Assembly: GCF_024757985.1 (NCBI RefSeq)
Contig: NZ_CP103289.1
Location: forward strand, 4,402,001 to 4,466,000
Direction of reading: 5' to 3'
Length of the DNA: 64,000 bases
From: Cellulomonas sp. NS3
Lineage (GTDB): Bacteria > Actinomycetota > Actinomycetes > Actinomycetales > Cellulomonadaceae
Shown piece after piece: positions 36,668-45,277 of this stretch. A program made the translations under genes and the position numbers. The notes beneath the pieces were generated by a model, which had not been told where the DNA came from, made no database searches, and saw only the letters and a program-made list of their open reading frames with translations. How positions within the stretch are numbered: position 1 is the stretch's first letter; every line of letters starts with the position of its first letter.

Positions 36668-39600
36668 ATGTTCGTCCGCCTCCGGGCTGCCCTGACCGGC
36701 ACCTCCACCTCCCCGCAGCGCCGCCTCGTGCGGCGCTCCCGGGTCGCCGTCGTCGTCATGAGCCTCGTGCTCGCGCCGCTGACCGTGCTCGGCGGCGCCT
36801 CCCCGGCGCAGGCCGCGCCGATCCGCGACTTCACGCCGGTCTTCTCCGCGAACACCAACGGGGAGATCCTCGTCGCGGCGAACACGCTCATGACGTGCAG
36901 CACCACGAGCGGCGCGACGGGCGCGGCCTCGTGCGCCGCGGCGCGTGCGGCGACGAGCGGCAGCTACAGCAACAACGACTACGCGATGCAGTACGTCGAC
37001 GTCGACGCGAACGCCGCCACGTTCAACTCGTCGTCCGCGACGCTGACCCTCCCGGCGGGAGGCGGCGTCCTGTTCGCGGCGCTGGTCTGGGGCGGGCGCA
37101 CGCGCGGCACCAGCGCCGTCGGGAACAACCCGTCGCTGCGCGGGCAGGCGCTCCTCACCGTCCCCGGCGGGACGGTGAGGACGGTGACGGCCCGCGCGGC
37201 CGACGTCGCGGTCGCCCCGACCGACCAGTGGGGCACCGCCTACCAGTCGTGGCTCGACGTCACCGACGTCGTCGCGGCCGCGGGCAGCGGGAGCTACACG
37301 CTCGCGAACGTGCAGTCCGCCGCGGGCGTCGACAACAACTACGCGGGCTGGTCGCTCGTCGTGGCCGTCGCCGACCCGTCCGCGCCGGCCCGCAACCTCA
37401 CCGTCTTCACGGGCCTCGCGTCCGTCGCCAGCGGCGACCCGCTCCCCACGTTCACCGTCAGCGGCTTCCTCACGCCACCGAGCGGCCCCGTCCGCACGAC
37501 CGTCGGCGCTGTGTCCTACGAGGGCGACATGGGCCTCACCGGCGACACCTTCACGCTCAACGGCACCCCGATCACGAACCCGCTGAACCCTGCCACCAAC
37601 GTCTTCAACTCCACGGTGAGCGACCGCGGCGCCCAGGTGGGGACGCGCACCCCGGCGTACGCGAACCAGCTCGGCTTCGACGCCGACCTGTTCAGCGCCA
37701 ACGGCGTCCTGCCGAACAGCGCCACGAGCGCGCGCATCTCGCTCACGACGTCGCAGGAGCAGTACTTCCCGGGCGTCGTGACGTTCTCGACCGAGCTGTA
37801 CGACCCCAAGCTCCTCGGCACCAAGACCGTGGTCGACGACAACGGCGGGCAGGTCCTGCGCGACGACACCCTCACCTACACGGTGCCCGTGGAGAACATC
37901 GGCCTCGACACCGCGTCGGTCAGCCGCTTCTTCGACGCCATCCCGACCGGCACGTCCTACGTCCCCGGGTCGATCACGGTCGACGGCCGGCCGCTGACCG
38001 ACGCCACGGGCGACGACCTCGCGGAGTACGTGCCCGCGGGCGCGCTCGGCCAGGGCCACGTCCTCGCCTACCTCGGTGCCGGGGCGACGCCGGCGCAGGG
38101 CGGGGCCATCCCCATGTCGACCGGGACGGCGCAGCACCTCGTGACGTTCCGGGTCCGGGTCGGCGCCGACGCGACCAACGGCCAGCGCCTCGTGAACGCG
38201 GCCGCGCTGAGCTACCGCGGGCACACGACCGAGGCGTCGTCCTCGTCGGCCACGAACGCGGTCCTGAGCCCCGTCGTCACGACCCCCGTCGCGGGCAACG
38301 CCCCGCCGACCGCCTCGTCGCACATCGTCACCCTGACCCCGGCCCCGGGGGCGCGCACGCTCGGCGTCGACGTGCTGGCCGGTGACACCGACCCGGACGG
38401 CGACGCGCTGGGGGTCGTCGGGGTGACCGACGCCTCGGGTGGCGAGCTCACGGTCGCCTCCGACGGCACGGTCACGTACGCGCCGCGCGACGACTTCGCC
38501 GGGCGCGACGTCTTCACCTACACGATCCAGGACACCGCCGGGAACCGCGCGACCGCCGTCGTGCAGGTCGAGGTCGTCAACACGGCACCCGACGCGGTCG
38601 ACGACGCCGCGACCGTCCCCGCGTCCACCACGACCGCGGTCGCGGTGCTCGGCAACGACACGGACGCCAACGGCGACACGCTCGCCGTGCGGTCCGTGAG
38701 CCCGACGAGCACGCGCGGCGGCACCGTCGCCCTCGTCGGCGGCGAGGTGCGCTACACCCCGGCCGCCGGCTTCCGAGGGCTCGACTCGTTCACGTACGTG
38801 GTCGAGGACCCGCGCGGCGGCTCGGACACGGCGACCGTCAACCTCACCGTGACCAACAACGCCCCCGTGGCGAACCCCGACACGTACACGGTCGCGGCCG
38901 GGTCCAGCGCCGCGCTCGCGCTGACCACGAACGACACGGACGCCGACCGCGACGCCCTCACGGTCGCGCTCGTCACGGCCCCGAGCCACGGCACCGTCAC
39001 GCTGAACGTCGGCGGCACGGGCACGTACACGCCCGTCGCCGGGTACACCGGGCCGGACTCCTTCCAGTACCGCGTGACCGACTCCCAGGGCGCGACGAGC
39101 GCACCGACGACCGTGCACGTCACCGTGAACGGCGCCCCGGTCGCGGTCGACGACACCGCGTCGACGACGACGGGTGCCGCGGTCGACGTCGAGGTCCTCG
39201 ACGACGACACCGACCCGAACGCCGACGCGCTCGCGGTCACCGCGGTCACGCAGCCCGCGCACGGCGCGGCGGTCGTGCTGCCGGGCGGCCACGTCCGGTA
39301 CACCCCGGCGACCGGCTTCGCGGGGACGGACACGTTCACCTACACCGTCTCCGACGGGACCCTCACCGACACCGCGACGGTCACCGTCACGGTCGCGAAC
39401 GCGAACCCCGTCACCTCCCCCGACGCCACGGGCACCGCGACCGGGACCCCGGCGACCGGCGTCGTGGTCCTCGGCAACGACACCGACCCGAACATCCCCG
39501 GCACCGCGCAGACCCTGCGGGTCACGGGCGCGACCGCGGACAACGGCGCGACCGTCGTGGTGAACGCGGACAGCACGCTGACCGTCACCCCGGCCGCGCG

Positions 39601-41599
39601 GTTCGCCGGGGCGATCACCGTCACCTACACCGTCTCCGACGGTGCCGGGGGCACCGCCACGGGCACCCTGACCGTCACGGTCGACAACGCGACGCCGACC
39701 GCGGCGCCGGACGGCCCGGTCAGCACCCCGACGGGCACCTCCGTCCTCGTCGACGTGCTCGGCAACGACACCGACCCCAACGGCGACGCCCTGACGCTCG
39801 TGCCGGGCTCGCTCGGCACCCCGGTCGACGCGGGCGGCACGACGCGCGGCACGGTGCGGGTCGAGGACGGCCAGGTCCGCTACACGCCGCCGGCGGGCTT
39901 CAGCGGGACCGTGACGTTCGACTACACGGCGACCGACCCGGGCGGGAAGACGTCCACGTCGACCGTGACGGTCACCGTCGACAACGCGGCACCCGTCGCG
40001 GTCGACGACGCGGCGCCCGTCGTGGCCGGCGGGGTCCTCGAGCTCGACGTGCTCGCGAACGACACCGACGCCAACGGCACCGCGCTCACGGTCACCGCGG
40101 TGACGCAGCCGGCGCACGGCACCGTCGTGGTGCTGACGGACGGCCGGGTGCGCTACACGCCCGCGCCCGGGTTCGCGGGGACGGACACGTTCACCTACAC
40201 GGCCGGCGACGGCGCGCTCGCGGACACCGCGACCGTCACGGTCACGGTCACCAACGCGGCCCCGGTGGCCGACGACGAGACCGCCACGACCCCGACCGGC
40301 ACCCCGGTGACGGTCGACGTGCTCACGGGCGACACCGACCCCGACCTCCCCGGCACCACCCAGACCCTGCGGGTCACGGGCGCGACCGCGGACAACGGCG
40401 CGACCGCGGTGGTGAACCCGGACGGCACCGTCACGGTCACGCCGGCCCCCGGTTTTGCCGGGACCGTCACCGCCGTCTACACCGTCTCCGACGGCGCGGG
40501 CGGCACCGACACCGGCACCGTGACCGTCACGGTCGACAACGCGGCCCCGGTCGCGGACGACGACACCGCCACGACGCGCGCCGGGACCCCGGTCACCGTC
40601 GACGTGCTCACGGGCGACACCGACCCCAACATCCCCGGCACCACGCAGACCCTGCGGGTCACGGGCGCCACCGCGGACAACGGCGCGACCGCCGTGGTGA
40701 ACCCGGACGGCACGCTGACGGTCACCCCGGCCCGCGGGTTCGCCGGGACCGTCACCGTGAGCTACACCGTCTCCGACGGCGCGGGCGGCACCGACACCGG
40801 GACGCTGACCGTCGCGGTCGACAACGCGGCGCCGGTCGCGGCCGACGACTCCACGGCGACGCCCTACGGCACGGCCGTCGAGGTCCGCCCCGTGGCGAAC
40901 GACACCGACCCGGACGGCGACACCCTGGTGCTCGTGCCCGGCAGCGTCACGGCGCCCGTCGACGCGGGCGGCACGACGCGCGGCTCCGTCACGGTGGTCG
41001 GCGACGTCGTCACCTACGCGCCGCCGGCCGGGTTCAGCGGGCCGGTGACGTTCACCTACGAGGTCACCGACGGCACCGTGCGCCGGAGCGCGACGGTCAC
41101 CGTGACCGTCAGCGCGGCAGCCCCGACGGCGAACCCGGACACGGCGACCGTCCGTGGCGACGAGCCGCTCCGGCTCGACGTCCTCGGCAACGACACCGAC
41201 CCCGACGGCGGCACGCTGACGCTCGTCGCGGTGACGCAGCCGACGCACGGGACGGTGACGATCGTCGGCGACGAGGTGGTCTACATCCCGGAGCCCGGGT
41301 ACGCCGGCACCGTGAGCTTCACGTACACGCTCAGCGACGGCCAGGGGGGCACGTCGACCGGCACGATCACGCTGGACGTGGCGGGGACGGTCCCGTCCGC
41401 CCCGGCGCCCGTCGCCCCGGTGGCCCCGGTCCCGACCGCACCCGCGCCGGTCACGACGCCGGGCGGCACGGCCTCGGGTGCGCTGCCCACGACCGGCGCC
41501 GAGCCGGGGCTGCTCGCGACGCTCGCGTCCCTGCTGCTCGCGGCGGGCGGTGTCCTCGTCGGGCTCACCCGCCGCCGGCGCCGCGGACGGCACGCGTAG
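36668..41599 (+). CDS. Sortase-anchored giant surface protein with tandem Ig-like repeats
   Basis: 1643 residues. Long signal peptide (to about residue 49, ASPAQA), an N-terminal domain (50-385) with DFTPVFSANTNGEILVAANT and YAGWSLVVAVADPSAP, like secreted proteins with a DUF11 companion; a DUF11-like domain (about 385-530; GTKTVVDDNGGQVLRDDTLT); then eleven Ig-like/cadherin-like repeats of about 90 residues each, with the motif VLgNDTDPnGD and TYTVSDG; and a sorting signal LPTTG (1606-1610), hydrophobic helix and RRRRRGRHA tail. It would be cell-wall linked by sortase and stand out from the cell as an adhesin or scaffold. Start ATG 36668 with GGAGAT. Confidence 0.93.
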   Translation: MFVRLRAALTGTSTSPQRRLVRRSRVAVVVMSLVLAPLTVLGGASPAQAAPIRDFTPVFSANTNGEILVAANTLMTCSTTSGATGAASCAAARAATSGSYSNNDYAMQYVDVDANAATFNSSSATLTLPAGGGVLFAALVWGGRTRGTSAVGNNPSLRGQALLTVPGGTVRTVTARAADVAVAPTDQWGTAYQSWLDVTDVVAAAGSGSYTLANVQSAAGVDNNYAGWSLVVAVADPSAPARNLTVFTGLASVASGDPLPTFTVSGFLTPPSGPVRTTVGAVSYEGDMGLTGDTFTLNGTPITNPLNPATNVFNSTVSDRGAQVGTRTPAYANQLGFDADLFSANGVLPNSATSARISLTTSQEQYFPGVVTFSTELYDPKLLGTKTVVDDNGGQVLRDDTLTYTVPVENIGLDTASVSRFFDAIPTGTSYVPGSITVDGRPLTDATGDDLAEYVPAGALGQGHVLAYLGAGATPAQGGAIPMSTGTAQHLVTFRVRVGADATNGQRLVNAAALSYRGHTTEASSSSATNAVLSPVVTTPVAGNAPPTASSHIVTLTPAPGARTLGVDVLAGDTDPDGDALGVVGVTDASGGELTVASDGTVTYAPRDDFAGRDVFTYTIQDTAGNRATAVVQVEVVNTAPDAVDDAATVPASTTTAVAVLGNDTDANGDTLAVRSVSPTSTRGGTVALVGGEVRYTPAAGFRGLDSFTYVVEDPRGGSDTATVNLTVTNNAPVANPDTYTVAAGSSAALALTTNDTDADRDALTVALVTAPSHGTVTLNVGGTGTYTPVAGYTGPDSFQYRVTDSQGATSAPTTVHVTVNGAPVAVDDTASTTTGAAVDVEVLDDDTDPNADALAVTAVTQPAHGAAVVLPGGHVRYTPATGFAGTDTFTYTVSDGTLTDTATVTVTVANANPVTSPDATGTATGTPATGVVVLGNDTDPNIPGTAQTLRVTGATADNGATVVVNADSTLTVTPAARFAGAITVTYTVSDGAGGTATGTLTVTVDNATPTAAPDGPVSTPTGTSVLVDVLGNDTDPNGDALTLVPGSLGTPVDAGGTTRGTVRVEDGQVRYTPPAGFSGTVTFDYTATDPGGKTSTSTVTVTVDNAAPVAVDDAAPVVAGGVLELDVLANDTDANGTALTVTAVTQPAHGTVVVLTDGRVRYTPAPGFAGTDTFTYTAGDGALADTATVTVTVTNAAPVADDETATTPTGTPVTVDVLTGDTDPDLPGTTQTLRVTGATADNGATAVVNPDGTVTVTPAPGFAGTVTAVYTVSDGAGGTDTGTVTVTVDNAAPVADDDTATTRAGTPVTVDVLTGDTDPNIPGTTQTLRVTGATADNGATAVVNPDGTLTVTPARGFAGTVTVSYTVSDGAGGTDTGTLTVAVDNAAPVAADDSTATPYGTAVEVRPVANDTDPDGDTLVLVPGSVTAPVDAGGTTRGSVTVVGDVVTYAPPAGFSGPVTFTYEVTDGTVRRSATVTVTVSAAAPTANPDTATVRGDEPLRLDVLGNDTDPDGGTLTLVAVTQPTHGTVTIVGDEVVYIPEPGYAGTVSFTYTLSDGQGGTSTGTITLDVAGTVPSAPAPVAPVAPVPTAPAPVTTPGGTASGALPTTGAEPGLLATLASLLLAAGGVLVGLTRRRRRGRHA
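38300..41390 (+). repeat. Eleven tandem Ig-like coding repeats
   Basis: Each unit is about 270-280 bp and carries one copy of a GNDTDPNGD-like loop, at DVLAGDTDPDGD, AVLGNDTDANGD, ALTTNDTDADRD, EVLDDDTDPNAD, VVLGNDTDPNIPG, DVLGNDTDPNGD, DVLANDTDANGT, DVLTGDTDPDLPG, DVLTGDTDPNIPG, RPVANDTDPDGD and DVLGNDTDPDGG. The two units around 40255-40540 and 40541-40820 are nearly identical in DNA, implying recent duplication. Confidence 0.85.
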
Positions 41600-41610
41600 C
41601 ACGACGAGCA

Positions 41611-41651
41611 CGGCGAGGGCCCCGGACCACCACGGTCCGGGTCCCTCGCCG
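41611..41651 (+). terminator. Strong hairpin after the LPXTG gene
   Basis: CGGCGAGGG and CCCGGACC pair with GGTCCGGG and CCCTCGCCG around loop ACCAC with a single mismatch in an 18-bp stem. It begins 12 bp past the stop codon. Confidence 0.8.
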
Positions 41652-41678
41652 TCGGGCGGCAGTCGCTAGGGTCGGCGG

Positions 41679-42689
41679 GTGCTCGACGAGACCGCGGACG
41701 TGCGCGACGACGCCGTCCCCCCGCAGACCCTCCGTGACCTCGGCCGCGTGCTCGCCCCGCTCGGCGCGCCCGCCCACGTGGCGCTCCTCACCGGGGGCAC
41801 GTTCGCGACGACGTACCGCGTCACGCTGACCGACGGCACCCGCGTGGTCGTGAAGACCGCGCCGACCGGGACCGACCGGCTGCTGCGCTACGAGCACGAC
41901 CTGATCCGGACCGAGGCCGAGGTCTACACCCTCGCCGCGGACCGGCCCGACCTGCTCATGCCGCGCGTGCTCCTCACGGACTTCTCCCGGACGGTGCTGC
42001 CGAGCGACGTCGTCGTCGTCAGCCACCTCGACGGGGTCCCGCTCGTCGACGTCGCCGCGCCGTCGGCCGCCGTGGGCGCGCGCGTCGACCACGAGCTCGG
42101 GGCGTTCATGGCACGGCTGCACACGGTGACCGGGGACCGCTTCGGGTACGTCGGTCCGGGGTCGGGGCTGACGGCGCCGACGTGGCCCGAGGCGTTCGGC
42201 CTCATGCTCGGCGCGCTGCTCGACGACGCGGCCCGCTGGAGGACGCCGGTGCCCGACGCGGAGGTCCGCGCCGCGCTGGCCCGGCACACCGACGCGCTCG
42301 CCGAGGTCACGACCCCGGTGCTCGTCCACGGCGACCTGTGGGCCGGCAACCTGTTCGTCGAGCCCGGGACCGGGGAGCTCGTCGGGGTCATCGACACCGA
42401 GCGCTCGCTGTGGGGCGACCCGCTCTACGAGCTCGTCGGTGCCGACCAGATGGGGGCGCGGACGGCGCCGCCGACGCTGCTCGCGGGATACGCCTCGGCC
42501 GGGGGCGCGTTCGCGCTCGACACCGCCGCGGGGCGGACGCGGCTGCAGCTCTACCGGCTGTACCTGAGCCTCGTTCTGCTCGTCGAGATCGCGCCGCGCG
42601 CCTACACGGGCGACTGGCTCGTGCCGCACCGGGCGACCGCGGAGCGGCTCGTGCGCGAGGCGCTCGACGTGCTGCTCGCGCGGGCTTGA
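41679..42689 (+). CDS. Aminoglycoside phosphotransferase (APH)-fold kinase
   Basis: 336 residues. Glycine-rich LLTGGTFATTYRVTL and catalytic Lys (VVVKTAP), the Brenner loop VLVHGDLWAGNLF, and the metal-binding VIDTERSLWGDPLYEL are all present, so an active small-molecule kinase is likely. Nearest types are fructosamine/aminoglycoside kinases; drug resistance cannot be inferred. GTG start with TAGGGT 6 nt upstream. Converges on gntR with 21 bp between. Confidence 0.88.
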   Translation: MLDETADVRDDAVPPQTLRDLGRVLAPLGAPAHVALLTGGTFATTYRVTLTDGTRVVVKTAPTGTDRLLRYEHDLIRTEAEVYTLAADRPDLLMPRVLLTDFSRTVLPSDVVVVSHLDGVPLVDVAAPSAAVGARVDHELGAFMARLHTVTGDRFGYVGPGSGLTAPTWPEAFGLMLGALLDDAARWRTPVPDAEVRAALARHTDALAEVTTPVLVHGDLWAGNLFVEPGTGELVGVIDTERSLWGDPLYELVGADQMGARTAPPTLLAGYASAGGAFALDTAAGRTRLQLYRLYLSLVLLVEIAPRAYTGDWLVPHRATAERLVREALDVLLARA

Positions 42690-42710
42690 GCGGGCGTCCC
42701 CGCCGCCGGG

Positions 42711-43415
42711 TCAGCCCGGCAGGTCGTCGAGCACGCTGAGGGCGTCGCGGACCTCGGCCATGATCGCGGTCATGGCGCGCTCCGCCTCGGCCGGGTCGCC
42801 GTCGTGCACCGCGCGCGCGACCGCCTCGTGGGCCTCGAGCGCCTCGGGGCGGACGATGTCCGGCATGAGCCCGTGCCGGGTCCGCCCCGCGAGCACCTCG
42901 GTCACGACGCCGGTCAGCGCGGCGAACATCTCGTTGCGGCTCGCGCGCAGCAGCAGCCCGTGGAACTCGACGTCGAGGTCGAGGAACACCTCGCGGGCGC
43001 CGTCCTCGCCGTGCGCGCGCATCCGGGCCGCGAGGTCGACGATCCGCTCCCGGTCCCGGTCGGTCGCGTAGCGCGCCGCGGCGCCGGCGGCGAGCGGCTC
43101 GACGGCGGCGCGCAGCTCCGTCAGCGAGCGCAGCTGGGCCTCCCGCTCGCTGCCCTGCAGGCGCCAGCGGATGACGCGCGGGTCGAAGACGTCCCACTCG
43201 ACGACGGGCCGGACGACGAGCCCGACGCGCCGCTTGGACGTGACGAGCTGCATGGACTCCAGGAGGCGCATGGTCTCGCGCGCGACCGTGCGGGAGACGC
43301 CGAACCGTCGCTGGATCCGGTCGAGCGTGATGATCGCGCCGGGCTGGATGACGCCGCCGGTGATCTCCCGGCCCAGGGCGTCGAGCACCGAGCTGTGCAG
43401 CACCTCGGCGCCCAC
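42711..43415 (-). CDS. GntR/FadR-subfamily regulator, probably of gluconate use
   Basis: 234 residues. Winged helix (about 5-70: LGREITGGVIQPGAIITLDR, FGVSRTVARETMRLLESM) and an all-helical FCD domain with metal-binding residues (DVEFHGLLLRASRNEM, EAHEAVARAVHDGD). Divergent from gntK across 184 bp, so it most likely represses gntK and itself with gluconate or 6-phosphogluconate as ligand. Confidence 0.9.
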   Translation of the reverse strand: MGAEVLHSSVLDALGREITGGVIQPGAIITLDRIQRRFGVSRTVARETMRLLESMQLVTSKRRVGLVVRPVVEWDVFDPRVIRWRLQGSEREAQLRSLTELRAAVEPLAAGAAARYATDRDRERIVDLAARMRAHGEDGAREVFLDLDVEFHGLLLRASRNEMFAALTGVVTEVLAGRTRHGLMPDIVRPEALEAHEAVARAVHDGDPAEAERAMTAIMAEVRDALSVLDDLPG

Positions 43416-43519
43416 GCCCGATCACCTGCCCCTTCGCACGGTGCCGGCCGGGAGAAGATCCCGGTCCGGTGGGCCCTCGCGGCCCGGCGAGAGAGTACCG
43501 TGCACGCCCGACAACGCAC

Positions 43520-43530
43520 ATTGGTATCAT
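43520..43530. promoter_or_regulatory. Candidate GntR operator between gntR and gntK
   Basis: ATTGGTATCAT contains the imperfect dyad TGGTATCA/TGATACCA. It is the only AT-rich block in the divergent region, and TATCAT (43525-43530) also resembles a -10 for gntK. Confidence 0.4.
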
Positions 43531-43599
43531 CTTTCATGAACCGGCTGCGGGTGCGAGGATGACGCCAGGGCAGACGACGACGTCAAGGAGCACGCACGC

Positions 43600-44124
43600 A
43601 TGAGTGAGATCCAGCACCTCGTGGTCATGGGGGTCTCCGGGTCCGGCAAGACGACGGTCGCCCGGATCCTCGCGGACCGCCTGGGCTGGCCGTTCGCCGA
43701 GGCGGACGACCACCACCCCGAGGCGAACGTCGCGAAGATGGCTGCCGGGACCCCGCTCACCGACGAGGACCGCTGGCCGTGGCTGCGGATCATGCGCGAC
43801 TGGCTCAGCGAGCAGGCCGCCGCCGGCCGCTCGACCGTCATCACGTGCTCGGCGCTCAAGGTCGCCTACCGGGACGTGCTCCGCGAGGCCGAGGGCCGCG
43901 TGCGGTTCGTGCACCTCGCCGCCGCCCCCGAGGTCATCGGCGGCCGCCTCGAGCACCGCAGCGGGCACTTCATGCCCCCGTCGCTGCTGCCCTCGCAGCT
44001 CAGCACGCTCGAGCCGCTCGCCGAGCACGAGGACGGCGTGAGCATCGCCGTCGACGTCCCGCCCGACGAGGTCGCCGACACCGCCCTGCGCGGGCTGGGG
44101 CTCGACGCGCCCGCACGCACCTGA
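43600..44124 (+). CDS. gntK: Gluconokinase
   Basis: 174 residues, normal for the GntK/IdnK family. Walker A GVSGSGKTTVARIL (residues 11-18 GxxGxGKT), gluconate-contact EADDHHPEANVAKMAAGTPL, DEDRWPWL, and TCSALKVAYRDVLR, all diagnostic. Phosphorylates gluconate to 6-phosphogluconate for the pentose phosphate pathway. RBS AAGGAG at 43586. No gluconate permease follows. Confidence 0.96.
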   Translation: MSEIQHLVVMGVSGSGKTTVARILADRLGWPFAEADDHHPEANVAKMAAGTPLTDEDRWPWLRIMRDWLSEQAAAGRSTVITCSALKVAYRDVLREAEGRVRFVHLAAAPEVIGGRLEHRSGHFMPPSLLPSQLSTLEPLAEHEDGVSIAVDVPPDEVADTALRGLGLDAPART

Positions 44125-44163
44125 CGCCGAGCCCTCGCGGGACCGCCGACCTACCCTGACCGC

Positions 44164-44499
44164 ATGGGTCCGCACGACCAGGTCTGGCACCTGCACCACG
44201 GCGACCGCGTCGTCGCCTCGCTGCACGTGACCGAGGCGGACTTCCCCTGGCTGCGCGCCCGCGTCGAGCCGGCCCCGGGCTTCGACGCCGTCGCCCCGCT
44301 CCTCGCGGAGGAGGCACGGCTCGCGGACGCGATCGACGGCGACGTCACCGCCGAGTGGGAGGCGGCCCGCGACCGCGTCCGGGCCGCGACCCGGCTCAGC
44401 CGTCCCGACGGGCGGGACGTCCGGGAGTACCTGCTCCACGTGGACGGCTCGGAGGCGTGGTGGCGCTGCGGCGACGAGGGCGCCGGCGCCGGCCGGTAG
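44164..44499 (+). CDS. Small hypothetical protein
   Basis: 111 residues, soluble, with aromatic motifs VWHLHHGDRVVASLHVTEADFPWL and YLLHVDGSEAWWRC. The start has TACCCT 6 nt upstream, supporting a real gene. I do not recognise a named domain. It follows gntK by 39 bp but has its own promoter signal. Confidence 0.7.
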   Translation: MGPHDQVWHLHHGDRVVASLHVTEADFPWLRARVEPAPGFDAVAPLLAEEARLADAIDGDVTAEWEAARDRVRAATRLSRPDGRDVREYLLHVDGSEAWWRCGDEGAGAGR

Positions 44500-44510
44500 C
44501 CTCCACGGCC

Positions 44511-44699
44511 GTGGGACCGTGGCCGCGCCGTCCGCCACCCCCCGGCATGCGGCCCGTCCGCGCGCGGGACGTCCCCGCCGTCGCCCGGCTCGCGGCTCGG
44601 GCGATCCTCGCGCCGTCGCGCCCGTGGGTGCGCCGCGGGGCGGCTGCGCCGGTCACGGCCGCGATGCCCGGGCAGACGACGAGGCGCCCGGTCACGTGA
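44511..44699 (+). pseudogene. Possible remnant of a GNAT acetyltransferase gene
   Basis: A 62-codon frame from GTG 44511 (TAGCCT 8 nt upstream). It contains MRPVRARDVPAVARLAARAI, a typical GNAT first strand and helix, but stops before any acyl-CoA binding motif, and its last codons lie in the 38-bp palindrome. Either a decayed gene or a chance frame. Confidence 0.35.
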
Positions 44700-44714
44700 C
44701 CGGGCGCCTCGTCG
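44677..44714. terminator. 38-bp perfect palindrome, bidirectional terminator
   Basis: Every base from 44677 to 44714 pairs with its partner around the centre CACGTG. It lies between the plus-strand hypothetical gene and the convergent YtxH-like gene (which ends at 44739). Allowing a 4-nt loop gives a 17-bp stem. Confidence 0.8.
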
Positions 44715-44738
44715 GGCCGCGTGGGCGGCGGTGGTGCG

Positions 44739-45185
44739 TCAGTACCCGCGCGTCGGCTCGTCGTGCGAGCCGCGGGAGTCGGGCGTCGTGAAGTCGTCGC
44801 TCGACTGGATGTCGCCGCTCGTCCCGACCGTGCCCGACACGTCACCCGCCCACTGCGTGCCCGAGGGCGAGTCGGCGGAGTAGGTGACGTCGTCCTTGGA
44901 CGTGCCGGTGCCCGTGGACGTGTCGTTGCCCTTGGACCCGGTGAGGCCCGTGCTCGCGACGGCACCCTTGACGGCGGTCGCCGCCTTGTCCACGAGCGTC
45001 GAGCCCTGCTCCTTGGCGAACTGGGTCGCCTGCGACTCGATCGTGCTCACCTTGGACTGCACGCGCGGGTCGTTCCAGAGGTGGTTCGCCTTGGCCTTGA
45101 TGACCTCGAACTGCTGGCGGCCGGCGCGCGTGCCGAGCACGTACCCGACACCTGCGCCGACAAGGAACACTGCCTTGTTCTTCAT
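44739..45185 (-). CDS. YtxH-like protein with single membrane helix
   Basis: 148 residues. MKNKAVFLVGAGVGYVLGTRAGRQQFE is the typical YtxH start: a short glycine-rich membrane helix followed by an amphipathic, coiled segment (about 28-75) and a Gly/Ser/Thr/Asp-rich disordered tail. Members are stress-associated envelope proteins of unknown biochemical role. RBS GGAGG at suitable spacing. Confidence 0.8.
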   Translation of the reverse strand: MKNKAVFLVGAGVGYVLGTRAGRQQFEVIKAKANHLWNDPRVQSKVSTIESQATQFAKEQGSTLVDKAATAVKGAVASTGLTGSKGNDTSTGTGTSKDDVTYSADSPSGTQWAGDVSGTVGTSGDIQSSDDFTTPDSRGSHDEPTRGY

Positions 45186-45277
45186 GTGCGGTCCTCCGTC
45201 TGCTGGGGGGAGCGGACGTCTCCCGAGGAGCCGAGCCTAGGGAGGAGTGTCCGGTTCCGCCTCTCGGGACGGCGCCC

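Noticed and set aside
36311-41611. A 1766-codon open frame on the minus strand
   Set aside because: It is exactly antisense to the LPXTG surface gene; its product is Arg/Gly/Val/Asp-rich repeat noise. High GC makes long antisense frames common.
41679-42689. Phosphotransferase as an antibiotic-resistance gene
   Set aside because: APH-fold motifs are shared by fructosamine and other small-molecule kinases; nothing indicates a resistance substrate.
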